DNA from: Virgibacillus ihumii
GTDB taxonomy: Bacteria > Bacillota > Bacilli > Bacillales > Amphibacillaceae
Assembly: GCF_902726655.1 (NCBI RefSeq)
Contig: NZ_CACVAN010000001.1
Location: 682,001 to 746,000 of the forward strand
Direction: 5' to 3'
Length of the DNA stretch: 64,000 bases
Every line of letters starts with the position of its first letter. The stretch's first letter is position 1. The notes beneath the pieces were generated by a model that saw nothing but the letters and a program-made list of their open reading frames with translations, made no database searches and had not been told where the DNA came from. Positions 11,419 to 20,909 of this stretch are shown here, piece by piece. The position numbers and the translations under genes are program-made.

Positions 11419-12198
11419 GTGGCAAATCCAGTGGAATATCAAAAAAGAGAAAACATAGCTGTATTGACGCTTAATAGACCGGAAGCCATGAACGCCATGT
11501 CAAAGAAATTGCTGGATGCGTTGAATGAGCACATTCAATCGATTAATAATGACAATTCAATCCGATGCACGGTCATTACCGGATCCGGTGAGAAAGCATT
11601 TTGTGCCGGCGCTGACCTGAAAGAACGAAAGGGAATGTCTGAGAAACAGGTGATTGAGGCCGTTTCCTATATCGGCGAAACGGTTAAAAATGTTGAAAAT
11701 ATGAAGATGCCGGTAATTGCAGCACTAAATGGGGCTGCATTTGGCGGTGGGCTGGAACTTGCTTTGGGCTGTGATATTCGGATTGCTGCGGATCATGTTA
11801 AAACAGGACTGACCGAAACGTCCCTGGCAATTATTCCGGGTGCAGGCGGGACACAGCGACTGACCCGCCTGATTGGACCTGGCAAGGCTAAAAAACTAAT
11901 CTTTACTGCAAAACCGGTGACTGCTGATGAAGCACTGGAACTTGGTCTCGTCGAACAGATTGTATCAGTTGATAATCTGCTTGATGAAGCAAGGGAAGCA
12001 GCAACAATGATTGCGAAAAACGGCCCGGTTGCATTACGCCAGGCAAAAACAGCCATTAACCAGGGACTGCAGGCAGATATTACAACAGGTCTTGCCATTG
12101 AACATTTGTGCTATAAAGAAACAATTCCAACAGAAGACCGGATCGAGGGATTGCAGGCGTTTAAAGAAAAACGGAAGCCTGTTTATCAAGGTAAATAG
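11419..12198 (+). CDS. yngF: Enoyl-CoA hydratase/isomerase family protein
   Basis: 259 aa crotonase-fold protein. GTG start after AAAGGAGAATAATA. The oxyanion-hole motifs AFCAGADLKER (about residues 63-73) and NGAAFGGGLELALGCDI (about 101-117) are present, and the catalytic glutamates fit GLTETSLAIIPGAGGTQRL (about 131-149). In this operon it would hydrate the unsaturated acyl-CoA, for example 3-methylglutaconyl-CoA in leucine breakdown. Confidence 0.92.
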   Translation: MANPVEYQKRENIAVLTLNRPEAMNAMSKKLLDALNEHIQSINNDNSIRCTVITGSGEKAFCAGADLKERKGMSEKQVIEAVSYIGETVKNVENMKMPVIAALNGAAFGGGLELALGCDIRIAADHVKTGLTETSLAIIPGAGGTQRLTRLIGPGKAKKLIFTAKPVTADEALELGLVEQIVSVDNLLDEAREAATMIAKNGPVALRQAKTAINQGLQADITTGLAIEHLCYKETIPTEDRIEGLQAFKEKRKPVYQGK

Positions 12199-12215
12199 AA
12201 GCAGGAGGGCACGAT

Positions 12216-13745
12216 ATGTCATACTTGGAAGAACTACAAAGCAGAATTAAAAAAATTGAAAGCGGCGGGAAAGAAAAATACCACCAGAAAAACGAAGAAA
12301 AAGGAAAGCTGTTCGTCCGTAAACGACTGGAATTATTATTTGACGATGGAATTAATTTGGAAGATGCATTTTTCGCCAATTGCATGGATGGTTCATTGCC
12401 GTCCGATGGTGTTGTCACCGGGATTGGAAAGGTTGGTGGTCAATCCGTATGTGTGATGGCGAACGACTCCACTGTTAAAGCAGGATCCTGGGGGAAACGG
12501 ACGGTTGAAAAAATTCTCCGCATTCAGGAAACTGCTGAAAAATTGGAAATTCCGATGCTTTATCTGGTGGATTCAGCCGGCGCACGGATTACCGATCAGA
12601 TTGAAATGTTTCCTGGCCGCCGTGGTGCAGGACGTATTTTCCACAATCAGATAAAACTGTCCGGCCGGGTGCCGCAAGTTTGTCTGTTATTTGGACCATC
12701 TGCTGCCGGCGGTGCATATATTCCGGCGTTTTGTGACATTGTCATCATGGTCGATGGCAATGCATCGATGTACTTAGGTTCCCCACGGATGGCTGAAAAA
12801 GTTATCGGCGAAAAAGTAAGCCTTGAAGAAATGGGCGGTGCAAAAATGCACTGTTCTGTTTCCGGATGTGGTGATGTGCTCGTCAAATCTGAGGAAGATG
12901 CCATTGAATACACGAAGAAATACGTAAGTTATTTTCCGGCAAACTTCCGGCAAAAGCCACAAGCTATGGATGCAAAGGAAGTTAAGAATTTTGAAAAGTC
13001 CATTACAGATCTGATCCCGGAAAATCAAAATGCACCATTTAACATGTTTGATTTGATTAAACGGTTAATTGATGAAGACAGTTTTTGTGAAGTGAAGAAA
13101 AAGTTTGCACCAGAACTTATTACCGGACTTGCCCGAATAAATGGCAAGTCAGTAGGGATTATTGCCAATCAGCCACGGATGAAGGGCGGTGTGTTGTTCC
13201 CCGATTCCGCTGATAAAGCAGCCAAATTTATCCAGCTGTGTGATGCATTTAATATTCCTCTTCTGTTCCTGATGGATATTCCAGGCTTTATGATTGGAAC
13301 AAAGGTGGAACGTGCGGGTATCATCCGGCACGGTGCCAAAATGCTTGCCGCGATGAGTGAAGCAACCGTTCCGAAAATCTCCGTTGTTGTACGAAAAGCA
13401 TATGGAGCAGGCCTGTATGCGATGGCAGGACCGGCATTTGAACCGGATTGCTGTCTGGCATTACCGACTGCACAAATTGCTGTCATGGGACCGGAAGCAG
13501 CTGTGAATGCAGTATATGCAAACAAAATTGCGGAACTACCGGAAGAACAACGCCCGGCATTCATCAAGGAAAAACAGGAAGAGTACAAAGATAACATCGA
13601 TATTTACCGCCTGGCATCTGAAATGGTTGTTGACGCTGTCGTTGATCCTGATAAGCTGCGTGGTGAACTTGTTAGCCGCTTCAAGATTTATGAACAAAAG
13701 AATGTAACGTTTACTGAACGGAAACACGGTGTTTATCCAGTGTAA
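12216..13745 (+). CDS. yngE: Acyl-CoA carboxylase carboxyltransferase subunit
   Basis: 509 aa, the size of methylcrotonyl/propionyl-CoA carboxylase beta subunits with fused N- and C-terminal crotonase-like halves. It transfers carboxylate from biotin to an acyl-CoA. Glycine-rich acyl-CoA sites: YLVDSAGARI and GPSAAGGAYIPAFCD in the N half, LMDIPGFMIGTKVERAGIIRHGAKM and RKAYGAGLYAMAGPAF in the C half. GCAGGAGGGC ribosome site. Last gene of the operon, followed by a perfect hairpin. Methylcrotonyl-CoA is the likeliest substrate from the gene neighbourhood. Confidence 0.92.
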   Translation: MSYLEELQSRIKKIESGGKEKYHQKNEEKGKLFVRKRLELLFDDGINLEDAFFANCMDGSLPSDGVVTGIGKVGGQSVCVMANDSTVKAGSWGKRTVEKILRIQETAEKLEIPMLYLVDSAGARITDQIEMFPGRRGAGRIFHNQIKLSGRVPQVCLLFGPSAAGGAYIPAFCDIVIMVDGNASMYLGSPRMAEKVIGEKVSLEEMGGAKMHCSVSGCGDVLVKSEEDAIEYTKKYVSYFPANFRQKPQAMDAKEVKNFEKSITDLIPENQNAPFNMFDLIKRLIDEDSFCEVKKKFAPELITGLARINGKSVGIIANQPRMKGGVLFPDSADKAAKFIQLCDAFNIPLLFLMDIPGFMIGTKVERAGIIRHGAKMLAAMSEATVPKISVVVRKAYGAGLYAMAGPAFEPDCCLALPTAQIAVMGPEAAVNAVYANKIAELPEEQRPAFIKEKQEEYKDNIDIYRLASEMVVDAVVDPDKLRGELVSRFKIYEQKNVTFTERKHGVYPV

Positions 13746-13757
13746 ATGTGAGATAAC

Positions 13758-13790
13758 GAAAATCCTTGATATCAGATATCAAGGATTTTC
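13758..13790 (+). terminator. Terminator of the acyl-CoA operon
   Basis: Perfect 16-bp inverted repeat (GAAAATCCTTGATATC and its complement) with a single central base, 13 bases after the stop. T-tract is short. Confidence 0.8.
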
Positions 13791-13953
13791 TCATAACAAA
13801 ATATTACTATCAGCATAAACTATATCAACCATCGGGAATTTATTTACGATAATATTATTATGTTAACTAACCACATGAATCCTATCCATTTTAAATTTTC
13901 AGGTAACATGATATCCTAATTTAGAGTCAGAGAGTGGAGGGGGATACAAACTA

Positions 13954-14412
13954 ATGGATAGCAGGGAATTCCGAAATGCAATGGGGAAATTTGCAACCGG
14001 TATTACCATTGTAACCACTGATTATGAGGACGACACAATGGGGATGACGGTAAATGCTTTTATGTCTGTTTCACTGGCCCCCAAATTAATTGCTATATCT
14101 ATTGATGAAAAGGCAAGAATGTATGATAAATTACAAAAAACCGGGAAATTCGGGATAAGTATTTTAACAGAGGATCAGCAAGATTTAGCAATGATTTTTG
14201 CCAGACAGAAAGAAAAAGACAGGGACATTCCAATTATCAGACAGGATGGCATCCCAGTTATTGATGGAGCAATCGCATCACTGTCCTGTCATGTAAAAGA
14301 AACTGCTGAAGCAGGCGACCATATGATTTTTATTGCTGAAGTAACAGAAATGAACATGAATGAAGGAGATCCAATTATTTTCTACAGTGGAAAATACCGG
14401 TCACTGGATTAG
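13954..14412 (+). CDS. Flavin reductase-like domain protein
   Basis: 152 aa, single FMN-binding split-barrel domain of the type that supplies reduced flavin to two-component monooxygenases. Visible family motifs are the opening RNAMGKFATGITIVTT, the FMN site GMTVNAFMSVSLAPKLIAISID at about residues 30-51, and the C-terminal GDHMIFIAEVTEM...PIIFYSGKYR. GGAGGGGG ribosome site. No monooxygenase gene is adjacent, so the partner is unknown. The following CBS protein starts 46 bases downstream. Confidence 0.85.
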   Translation: MDSREFRNAMGKFATGITIVTTDYEDDTMGMTVNAFMSVSLAPKLIAISIDEKARMYDKLQKTGKFGISILTEDQQDLAMIFARQKEKDRDIPIIRQDGIPVIDGAIASLSCHVKETAEAGDHMIFIAEVTEMNMNEGDPIIFYSGKYRSLD

Positions 14413-14458
14413 TTCATTTATGCTAACACGACTGGTTCATATAGGTGAGGTGAATTTG

Positions 14459-14935
14459 ATGAAAATAAGAGATTTTATGATAACAGATGTCATTACTGCA
14501 ACGAAAGATACGACGATCAAACAATTACTTAGAACATTGGTCGAAAATAAAATTGGCGGTGTTCCGGTAATTGATGATAATAATCGCTTAATGGGAGCAG
14601 TGAGTGATGGTGATATTATCCGTTATTTGCAGCCCCGGGGCAGAACAGTCTATGATATGTTTTCACTGGTGCTCGTTAATGAAAAAGAGGATTTCCGTTA
14701 TAAAATAAACTCCAGTATTAATGATACTGCTGAAAATTTCATGCGGAAGAAGGATCTGTACAAGGTACATCCTGAGGACGAGATAGAGAAGGTACTAAAT
14801 ATTTTCTCGAACCATCATATTAAAAAAGTGCCGGTAGTTGATAATGATTCAAAACTTATCGGTGTCATCAGCAGAGGAGATCTGATCCGGTTTATTTCCA
14901 CTTCTATTATTGCCAATTCAGATGATGAAACATAA
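14459..14935 (+). CDS. Protein with two CBS domains
   Basis: 158 aa made of a CBS pair: residues about 1-60 (MTDVITATKDTTIKQLL, GGVPVIDDNNRLMGAVSDGDIIR) and about 95-155 (DEIEKVLNIFSNHHIKKVPVVDNDSKLIGVISRGDLIRF). Such pairs usually bind adenosine nucleotides and act as stand-alone sensors. ATG 14459 fits GGTGAGGTG upstream; longer in-frame starts overlap the preceding gene. No effector domain is fused. Confidence 0.88.
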   Translation: MKIRDFMITDVITATKDTTIKQLLRTLVENKIGGVPVIDDNNRLMGAVSDGDIIRYLQPRGRTVYDMFSLVLVNEKEDFRYKINSSINDTAENFMRKKDLYKVHPEDEIEKVLNIFSNHHIKKVPVVDNDSKLIGVISRGDLIRFISTSIIANSDDET

Positions 14936-15000
14936 GGGGTGACCTTTATACCAATAAGTATTTTGCGGCCATAATGCACAAAGGATAGGAGGTGGAAGTT

Positions 15001-15546
15001 ATGACAACCTATGTCGCTCTGCTCAGAGCAATCAATCTTGGTAAGAAAAACAAGGTGAAAATGGCTGAATTAAGAAGTTTTCTGGAATCAATTGGTCTGC
15101 AGCATGTCCAGACATATATCCAAAGCGGAAACATTATTTTTGAATCGGAAATGGATGTGAAAGCACTGAAAAACATGCTGGAATTTAAGTTGGAGGAACG
15201 GTTCGGGTTTGCCATTCCCGTTATGTTGCGAACACGATCAGAGTGGTCGAATATTATTCAGCTGTGTCCATATGCTGATAAACCATTGGCGAATGAACAA
15301 AGCATACATATTTCCTTTCTTGGAGAAATACCCTCAGAACAAGCTGTCAACAGCCTGGGAACCTATGAGAATAATTTAGATACATATCAACTGAATGGCA
15401 AGGAAGTTTATCTGCTTTTTGGTCAGAATCTTCATAAATCCAATCTTCAGCGTCACCTGCAAAAGCTGAAAACACCTGCAACAATGCGGAATTGGAAGAC
15501 AGTCATGAAATTGGAAACGATGCTGGCAGAAAGGGAAGGTAAATAG
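15001..15546 (+). CDS. DUF1697 family protein
   Basis: 181 aa. The opening TTYVALLRAINLGKKNKVKM and the QTYIQSGNIIFES stretch are typical of DUF1697, a family without an assigned reaction. ATG 15001 is chosen because AGGAGG ends 8 bases before; the in-frame GTG at 14992 lies within that site. The DinB-family gene starts 1 base after its stop, indicating a two-gene unit. Confidence 0.88.
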   Translation: MTTYVALLRAINLGKKNKVKMAELRSFLESIGLQHVQTYIQSGNIIFESEMDVKALKNMLEFKLEERFGFAIPVMLRTRSEWSNIIQLCPYADKPLANEQSIHISFLGEIPSEQAVNSLGTYENNLDTYQLNGKEVYLLFGQNLHKSNLQRHLQKLKTPATMRNWKTVMKLETMLAEREGK

Positions 15547-15547
15547 G

Positions 15548-16060
15548 ATGGAATTTAAAATTAAGGACTTGGAAGGCTATACACCACAAATCGGTCGCCT
15601 GGTTCACATGATGAATTATGCACGGACTACAACATTACAGGCGGTTAAAGGATTAACGATAGAACAACTGGATTATCTTTATGCAGATAATGCGAATTCA
15701 ATCGGTGCACTTTTGACGCATATGGCAGCTGTTGAATTTTGTTTCCAGATTGAAACGTTTGATGAGCGAGAGCCAACAGATGCGGAAGTTCAGGAATGGG
15801 GTGCCGGGTTAGACCTTGGTGAAAAAGGACGGCACGAAATAAAGGGAAAACCATTGGACTACTACATAGATAAACTGGATAAAGTCCGCAATAGAACACT
15901 TACTGAATTTAAGAGGCGGAATGACGACTGGTTATATGTGGAACGAAAATGGGCCAGCTACCCGTCCAATAATTATTTCATCTGGTTTCATACATTTGAA
16001 GATGAAATCAATCATCGCGGTCAGATCCGCATCCAGCGAAAAATGCTTCCCAATTTTTAG
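15548..16060 (+). CDS. DinB family (DUF664-like) protein
   Basis: 170 aa four-helix bundle protein. Candidate metal ligands are the histidines of ALLTHMAAVEF (about residue 60), FHTFEDEINHRGQIR (about 145-158), a pattern usual in DinB/YfiT proteins, some of which are thiol-dependent transferases. Follows the DUF1697 gene with a 1-base gap. The stop codon lies within a TTTTTAGCC...GGCTAAAAA inverted repeat (16054-16083) that may slow or end transcription. Confidence 0.85.
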   Translation: MEFKIKDLEGYTPQIGRLVHMMNYARTTTLQAVKGLTIEQLDYLYADNANSIGALLTHMAAVEFCFQIETFDEREPTDAEVQEWGAGLDLGEKGRHEIKGKPLDYYIDKLDKVRNRTLTEFKRRNDDWLYVERKWASYPSNNYFIWFHTFEDEINHRGQIRIQRKMLPNF

Positions 16061-16132
16061 CCGGTGGATATATAGGCTAAAAAATCGTATAATGGAAGGT
16101 GGAAATGTTAATTAGGAAGGAATTTTATCATC

Positions 16133-19100
16133 ATGTTGCAAACTGTACCCATGCAATCTATCACAAACGAGTATTTGACCAGCCTGTATCAGATCATGCT
16201 GGAACACGGTGATACTGAAAATGCTGCCAAACTATTAGATGTATACGAAAAAAACAATAATCAGGAAATCATGATCAGTTTTGCTGGTCATTTTTCTGCT
16301 GGAAAATCATCCATGATCAATGAATTACTGGGGAAACAGATTTTGCCGAAGAGTCCGATTCCAACCAGTGCAAACGTAGTGAAAATTAAGTCCGGTTATG
16401 GTACGGCCACCGTTTATTTTCATGATAATGAACCATTGGAATATGAAGAGCCATATGACATCGATATGATTAAGGAATACGCTAAAGATAAAGCAGGTAT
16501 CAAAGCGATTGATATCAGTACAAAAGAAGCGATTTTACCTAGTGATTGTATCATTGTGGATACACCGGGAATTGATGCAGCAGATGATGCTGACCGGCTT
16601 ATGACCGAATCATCACTGCATCTTGTTGACCGGTTGTTTTATGTGATGGATTATAATCATGTCCAATCTGAAGTTAATTTGCAATTTCTTAAAATGGTGC
16701 AGGATTTCGAAATACCATTTTATATTATTATCAATCAAATCGATAAACATGACGAGCGTGAAATTACGTTTGACAGCTTTACCGAAAGTATTAACCAAAC
16801 GTTCAGCCAGTGGGACATTAACCCGGAAAAAATCTATTATTCTTCGTTGATAGATTCCGCTGCTGATCATAATCAGATTAATAATATCAGAGAAAAGCTG
16901 ACAGCCTTAATGACTGACAAAGAGGCGATAATGAACATCGAACGATCCACCAAACAGGTGATGGAAGCACATCGAAAGTTTCTGCATGATGTATACGAAG
17001 AAAAACTGCCGGAAAATTTATCAGAGGACGGTGAAATGGATGCTGGATCCAGACTGGAAGCCGTTAAAGAGAGAATAGAATCGATTAAGCATTACCCGCA
17101 AAAAGTGGAGGAAGCATTTTTGGCAGAGCTGAATAAAACCCTTAAAAATGCTTACTTGATGCCGGCGGTGCTTCGTGATAAGGCTCAGGTTTATTTAGAA
17201 TCGCAGCAACAGGATTTCAAAGCCGGGATATTTTCATCAAAAAAGAAAACGCAAGAAGAACGGGAAAAGCGTTTGGATGACTTTTATCAATCACTGAAAG
17301 AAACAATGGAAACGTCGATTCAGTGGAAACTCCGGGATAAATTTTCGGAGCTGCTGAAGGAATTTCACATTTATGATCAACAGCTTGCGAATGCCATTCA
17401 ACAGTTGGCCATTGATTATGGCGAGGAGCAGCTTCGTTCCCTGCAAAAACCGGGAGCAAAGGTAAATGGGGATTATGTATTAATTTACACGAATGATGTC
17501 AGCTCCGATATAAAACAACGCTATAAAAGAGAAGCATTCCGTATTTGGGAACAGATTCAGGTAAACCTGGATGACCAGGTCAATGAGGAACTGAAAAAGT
17601 ATGAACCGGAAAAACAAAAATTGCAGGATAAATTGGAATTGCACCGGAATCAGATGGATTTGAAAAATGAATTACAAGAAAAATTAAGTCTGCTGGAATC
17701 AGCGTACAGCAATCCCAAATCGGATGTTGCTGTCGATGGGGAAATTGAACAGGAGCTGAAAATCAGGCATAAACCGGTTAAGAAAGCAACCAAAAGTATG
17801 TATTCCGATGTAAAACAGGTAGAAGAGACAGTAGCGGCAACAGTTAAACCCGAGAAAAAAACGAATTCATCAGTGGAAAATACCCTGGAGAAGATTGAGA
17901 ATGTGATCGATACGATTCAGGATCTGCCTGGTTTTCAGTCTATTATTGATGATTTATCGGAAAAACGGCATCGTTTGACAAAACGTTCGTTTACGATAGC
18001 ATTATTCGGGGCATTCAGTGCAGGTAAATCATCATTTGCCAATGCACTGCTGGGTAAAAATGTATTGCCTGTGTCACCAAATCCGACAACTGCTGTGATT
18101 AACCGGATTAATCCTGTTGAGAAGGAAGTTGACCACGGAACCGTTGTTGTTACTTTGAAAGATACGGAAACACTGATAAACGACCTGAAGCAGCTCATGA
18201 AAAAGCTTGATCCGCCATCTGCTGATTTTGAACAATTGGTTGATTGGATCAGGAAAAATAATATACATGAACATGATGATCTCCATCAAACACACCAAAA
18301 TTATTTGCAGGCGATTCTTGACGGTTACCATGATTATATGGAAGCGACTACCGGAAGTATTACGATTGATATCGATTCGTTTGAAGCATTTGTAACCAAT
18401 GAAGCAAAAGCCTGTTATATTGAATCGGTTGACTTGTATTATGACTGTGAGTTGACAAGAGATGGCATTACCCTGGTGGATACGCCTGGCGCAGATTCCG
18501 TTAACGCCCGCCATACAAATGTTGCGTTTGATTATATTAAGCATGCAGATGCGATTTTGTATGTTACCTATTATAACCATGCACTGGCTCGCGCGGATAA
18601 AGACTTTCTGCTTCAGCTTGGACGCGTAAAAGATGCATTTGAACTGGATAAAATGTTCTTCATTATGAATGCAGCTGACTTAGCGGCAGATGATATGGAA
18701 TTAAACCTGGTGTCGAATTATATCAAAGAACAATTGACAATACTGGGGATTCGCTTCCCAAGGTTGTACCCGATTTCCAGTAAACAATCACTAATGGATA
18801 AACAGAAGAATTTTCCATTAAACGAGCAAATGGCTGCATTTCAAGCTGATTTCAATCACTTTATTCATCATGAACTGGCGGCAATCACCATTCAGTCTGC
18901 CGGCCGTGATATGTACCGGGCATTACAGGCAATCAGACAATACTTGGACTCACTTCAACTGAATGAAGCGGAGAAAGACGCGTATCGCAATGAATTACAG
19001 TCAAAACGTGAAGCGCTGAAAGAGATTGCAGCTAATATAGATAGTGCAACCGGTGAACAAAAAATAGCTCAAAAAATTGAAAAGCAGCTCTATTATGTGT

Positions 19101-19756
19101 TGGAACGGCTGTCCATTCGTTTCCATGATTTTTTCAAAGAAACATTTAACCCTGCCACGATTACTGAATCAGGCAGAAAAGCAGTGCTCCAACTGGAGAA
19201 ACAGCTTCAGGAATTATTGGATTACACGGGCTATGAATTGCTGCAGGAATTACGGGCAGTTTCGCTTCGGATTGAGGCGTTTATGAAGGAACTGCAGACG
19301 GAATTGCAGGATGATTTTTCAAACAGCAGCAAGCAAATCGATCCCAAATTTTTATTACCGGACATTACTGATTTGGAATTGCAAACACCGGAATATGAGC
19401 AGGCATTTATTGAATTGGGGACGGATAATTTTCGTAAAGAACTGAAGTTATTCAACGGAACGAAAGCTTTTTTTGCAAAGAATGAAAAAGAAACCATGAA
19501 AGAAGCGATTTATAGCCGGATATCCCCAGTTACTGAACGTTATTTGGAAAAGAATCAGCAGCACATGCAGGATAGCTATCTGGAGCAGTGGCAGACAGCA
19601 ACGGGCGATATAAAACAGGACATTAGCAAGCATATAGATTTATATATCGATAACCTGTTATCCATGATGGATGATCATTCAGTTGAACCTGGTGTATTAC
19701 AGGCGAAACAGGATAAGCTTGTTTCGATTCTTGATGAAGAAGATTGGGAGGCTTAA
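16133..19756 (+). CDS. dynA: Bacterial dynamin-like protein with two GTPase modules
   Basis: 1207 aa, the tandem architecture of B. subtilis DynA (YpbR), a membrane-fusing dynamin involved in membrane stress and phage tolerance. Module 1: P-loop GHFSAGKSSMIN at about residue 51, switch VDTPGIDAADD at about 142, NQID at about 201. Module 2: P-loop GAFSAGKSSFAN at about 625, VDTPGADSVNARH at about 782, and a MNAAD stretch in place of NKxD at about 845. Long helical segments (coiled-coil-rich) follow each GTPase. AGGAAGGAA ribosome site. The ypcP nuclease starts 3 bases after, as in B. subtilis. Confidence 0.95.
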   Translation: MLQTVPMQSITNEYLTSLYQIMLEHGDTENAAKLLDVYEKNNNQEIMISFAGHFSAGKSSMINELLGKQILPKSPIPTSANVVKIKSGYGTATVYFHDNEPLEYEEPYDIDMIKEYAKDKAGIKAIDISTKEAILPSDCIIVDTPGIDAADDADRLMTESSLHLVDRLFYVMDYNHVQSEVNLQFLKMVQDFEIPFYIIINQIDKHDEREITFDSFTESINQTFSQWDINPEKIYYSSLIDSAADHNQINNIREKLTALMTDKEAIMNIERSTKQVMEAHRKFLHDVYEEKLPENLSEDGEMDAGSRLEAVKERIESIKHYPQKVEEAFLAELNKTLKNAYLMPAVLRDKAQVYLESQQQDFKAGIFSSKKKTQEEREKRLDDFYQSLKETMETSIQWKLRDKFSELLKEFHIYDQQLANAIQQLAIDYGEEQLRSLQKPGAKVNGDYVLIYTNDVSSDIKQRYKREAFRIWEQIQVNLDDQVNEELKKYEPEKQKLQDKLELHRNQMDLKNELQEKLSLLESAYSNPKSDVAVDGEIEQELKIRHKPVKKATKSMYSDVKQVEETVAATVKPEKKTNSSVENTLEKIENVIDTIQDLPGFQSIIDDLSEKRHRLTKRSFTIALFGAFSAGKSSFANALLGKNVLPVSPNPTTAVINRINPVEKEVDHGTVVVTLKDTETLINDLKQLMKKLDPPSADFEQLVDWIRKNNIHEHDDLHQTHQNYLQAILDGYHDYMEATTGSITIDIDSFEAFVTNEAKACYIESVDLYYDCELTRDGITLVDTPGADSVNARHTNVAFDYIKHADAILYVTYYNHALARADKDFLLQLGRVKDAFELDKMFFIMNAADLAADDMELNLVSNYIKEQLTILGIRFPRLYPISSKQSLMDKQKNFPLNEQMAAFQADFNHFIHHELAAITIQSAGRDMYRALQAIRQYLDSLQLNEAEKDAYRNELQSKREALKEIAANIDSATGEQKIAQKIEKQLYYVLERLSIRFHDFFKETFNPATITESGRKAVLQLEKQLQELLDYTGYELLQELRAVSLRIEAFMKELQTELQDDFSNSSKQIDPKFLLPDITDLELQTPEYEQAFIELGTDNFRKELKLFNGTKAFFAKNEKETMKEAIYSRISPVTERYLEKNQQHMQDSYLEQWQTATGDIKQDISKHIDLYIDNLLSMMDDHSVEPGVLQAKQDKLVSILDEEDWEA

Positions 19757-19758
19757 GG

Positions 19759-20628
19759 ATGATGAGAGAAGGCAAAATATTGCTCGTAGATGGAATGGCA
19801 TTGTTGTTCCGGGGCTTTTTCGCAACCGCATTTCGGGGTAATTTCATGAAGACCAGCAGTGGTGTACCGACAAATGGTGTTTATCAATTTCTGCGGTATT
19901 TTCTGGATGCGGTCGATACATTTGAACCGACACACGTGATCTGCTGCTGGGATATGGGGAGTAAAACATTCCGTACCGATATGTTTGAAGGATACAAAGC
20001 GAACAGGTCAGAACCGCCGGAAGAACTTATCCCGCAGTTTGATCTGGTGAAAGAAGTGACCGAAGCATTTAATATGCCGAATGTCGGAGTGGAAAATTTT
20101 GAAGCGGATGATTGTATCGGAACGCTTGCACGAACTTTTTCCACCGACAGTGAAGTGCTTATTCTTACAGGAGATCAGGATATTCTGCAGCTGGTCGATG
20201 AAGGCATCAGTGTTGCCATCATGAAGAAGGGACAGGGTAACTATGATGTGTATGAACAAACTAATTTCCTGGAGAAGAAAGGAATTACGCCGAAGCAGAT
20301 AATTGATTTAAAAGGACTGATGGGTGACACATCGGATAATTACCCTGGTGTTAAAGGCATCGGTGAAAAAACAGCGATGAAGCTTATTAAGAAGTACGAT
20401 TCAATCGATAATATTCTTGCCAATATGGATCAGTTATCAAAAGGAATCCAGACCAAAATTAAAAATAATTTGGACTTGCTGCATTTATCAAGGGAGCTAG
20501 CTGAAATCAAATGTGATGTTCCCGTTTCCTGCCCGGTAGAGGATGCATTGTGGAAATACGATAAAAAGCAGATTGAGGACAAGTTTACCGAACTGGAATT
20601 TACCAATCTGGCTAAACTGGTAAAATAA
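19759..20628 (+). CDS. ypcP: 5'-3' exonuclease (Pol I-type 5' nuclease domain)
   Basis: 289 aa. A stand-alone flap endonuclease of the FEN/5'-3' exonuclease family that can remove RNA primers. Acidic metal-binding clusters are LLVDGMALLFRGFF, CWDMGSKTFR, ENFEADDCIGTLAR and ILTGDQDILQL; the H3TH DNA-binding loop is LKGLMGDTSDNYPGVKGIGEKTAMKL at about residues 185-210. Two adjacent ATGs (19759, 19762) follow GGGAGGC; either may serve. Located directly behind dynA, a conserved Bacillus arrangement. Confidence 0.93.
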   Translation: MMREGKILLVDGMALLFRGFFATAFRGNFMKTSSGVPTNGVYQFLRYFLDAVDTFEPTHVICCWDMGSKTFRTDMFEGYKANRSEPPEELIPQFDLVKEVTEAFNMPNVGVENFEADDCIGTLARTFSTDSEVLILTGDQDILQLVDEGISVAIMKKGQGNYDVYEQTNFLEKKGITPKQIIDLKGLMGDTSDNYPGVKGIGEKTAMKLIKKYDSIDNILANMDQLSKGIQTKIKNNLDLLHLSRELAEIKCDVPVSCPVEDALWKYDKKQIEDKFTELEFTNLAKLVK

Positions 20629-20696
20629 GATTGCAGGAAAAATCATCGTAAATGATTGTAGATTAGATAGAATTCAGGTAAAAAACGATAGTTGTG

Positions 20697-20744
20697 AACG
20701 TCTCCCTTGCAGTTGCAGGTTGCGGCAGGGAGGCGTTTTCTGTT
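20697..20744 (+). terminator. Terminator after ypcP
   Basis: AACGTCTCCCT pairs with AGGGAGGCGTT (one G-T pair) around a GC-containing loop, followed by TTTTC and TTT. Confidence 0.75.
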
Positions 20745-20909
20745 TAAGGATTAATGCTCGATTTTGACAAATCCTCCTTCGATCAGTCCTGCCTAATTGA
20801 ATGTATCCACGATTTTCGGCAACATACAATCAAGCAGTAATATAAATATTTTTCTCGACCACAGCTCTGCGTTATAATATATCCGTTGAAAATCGTCAGG
20901 AGGGTCCGG

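Noticed and set aside
16054..16083. TTTTTAGCC/GGCTAAAAA repeat overlapping the DinB gene stop as a strong terminator
   Set aside because: The stem is 9 bp with a 12-base loop and no T-tract after it on the plus strand; mentioned under the gene only.
20757..20800. Minus-strand frame ending GLIEGGFVKIEH, like the end of a protein
   Set aside because: An in-frame stop lies only two codons upstream and nothing before it looks coding; too short to call even a remnant.
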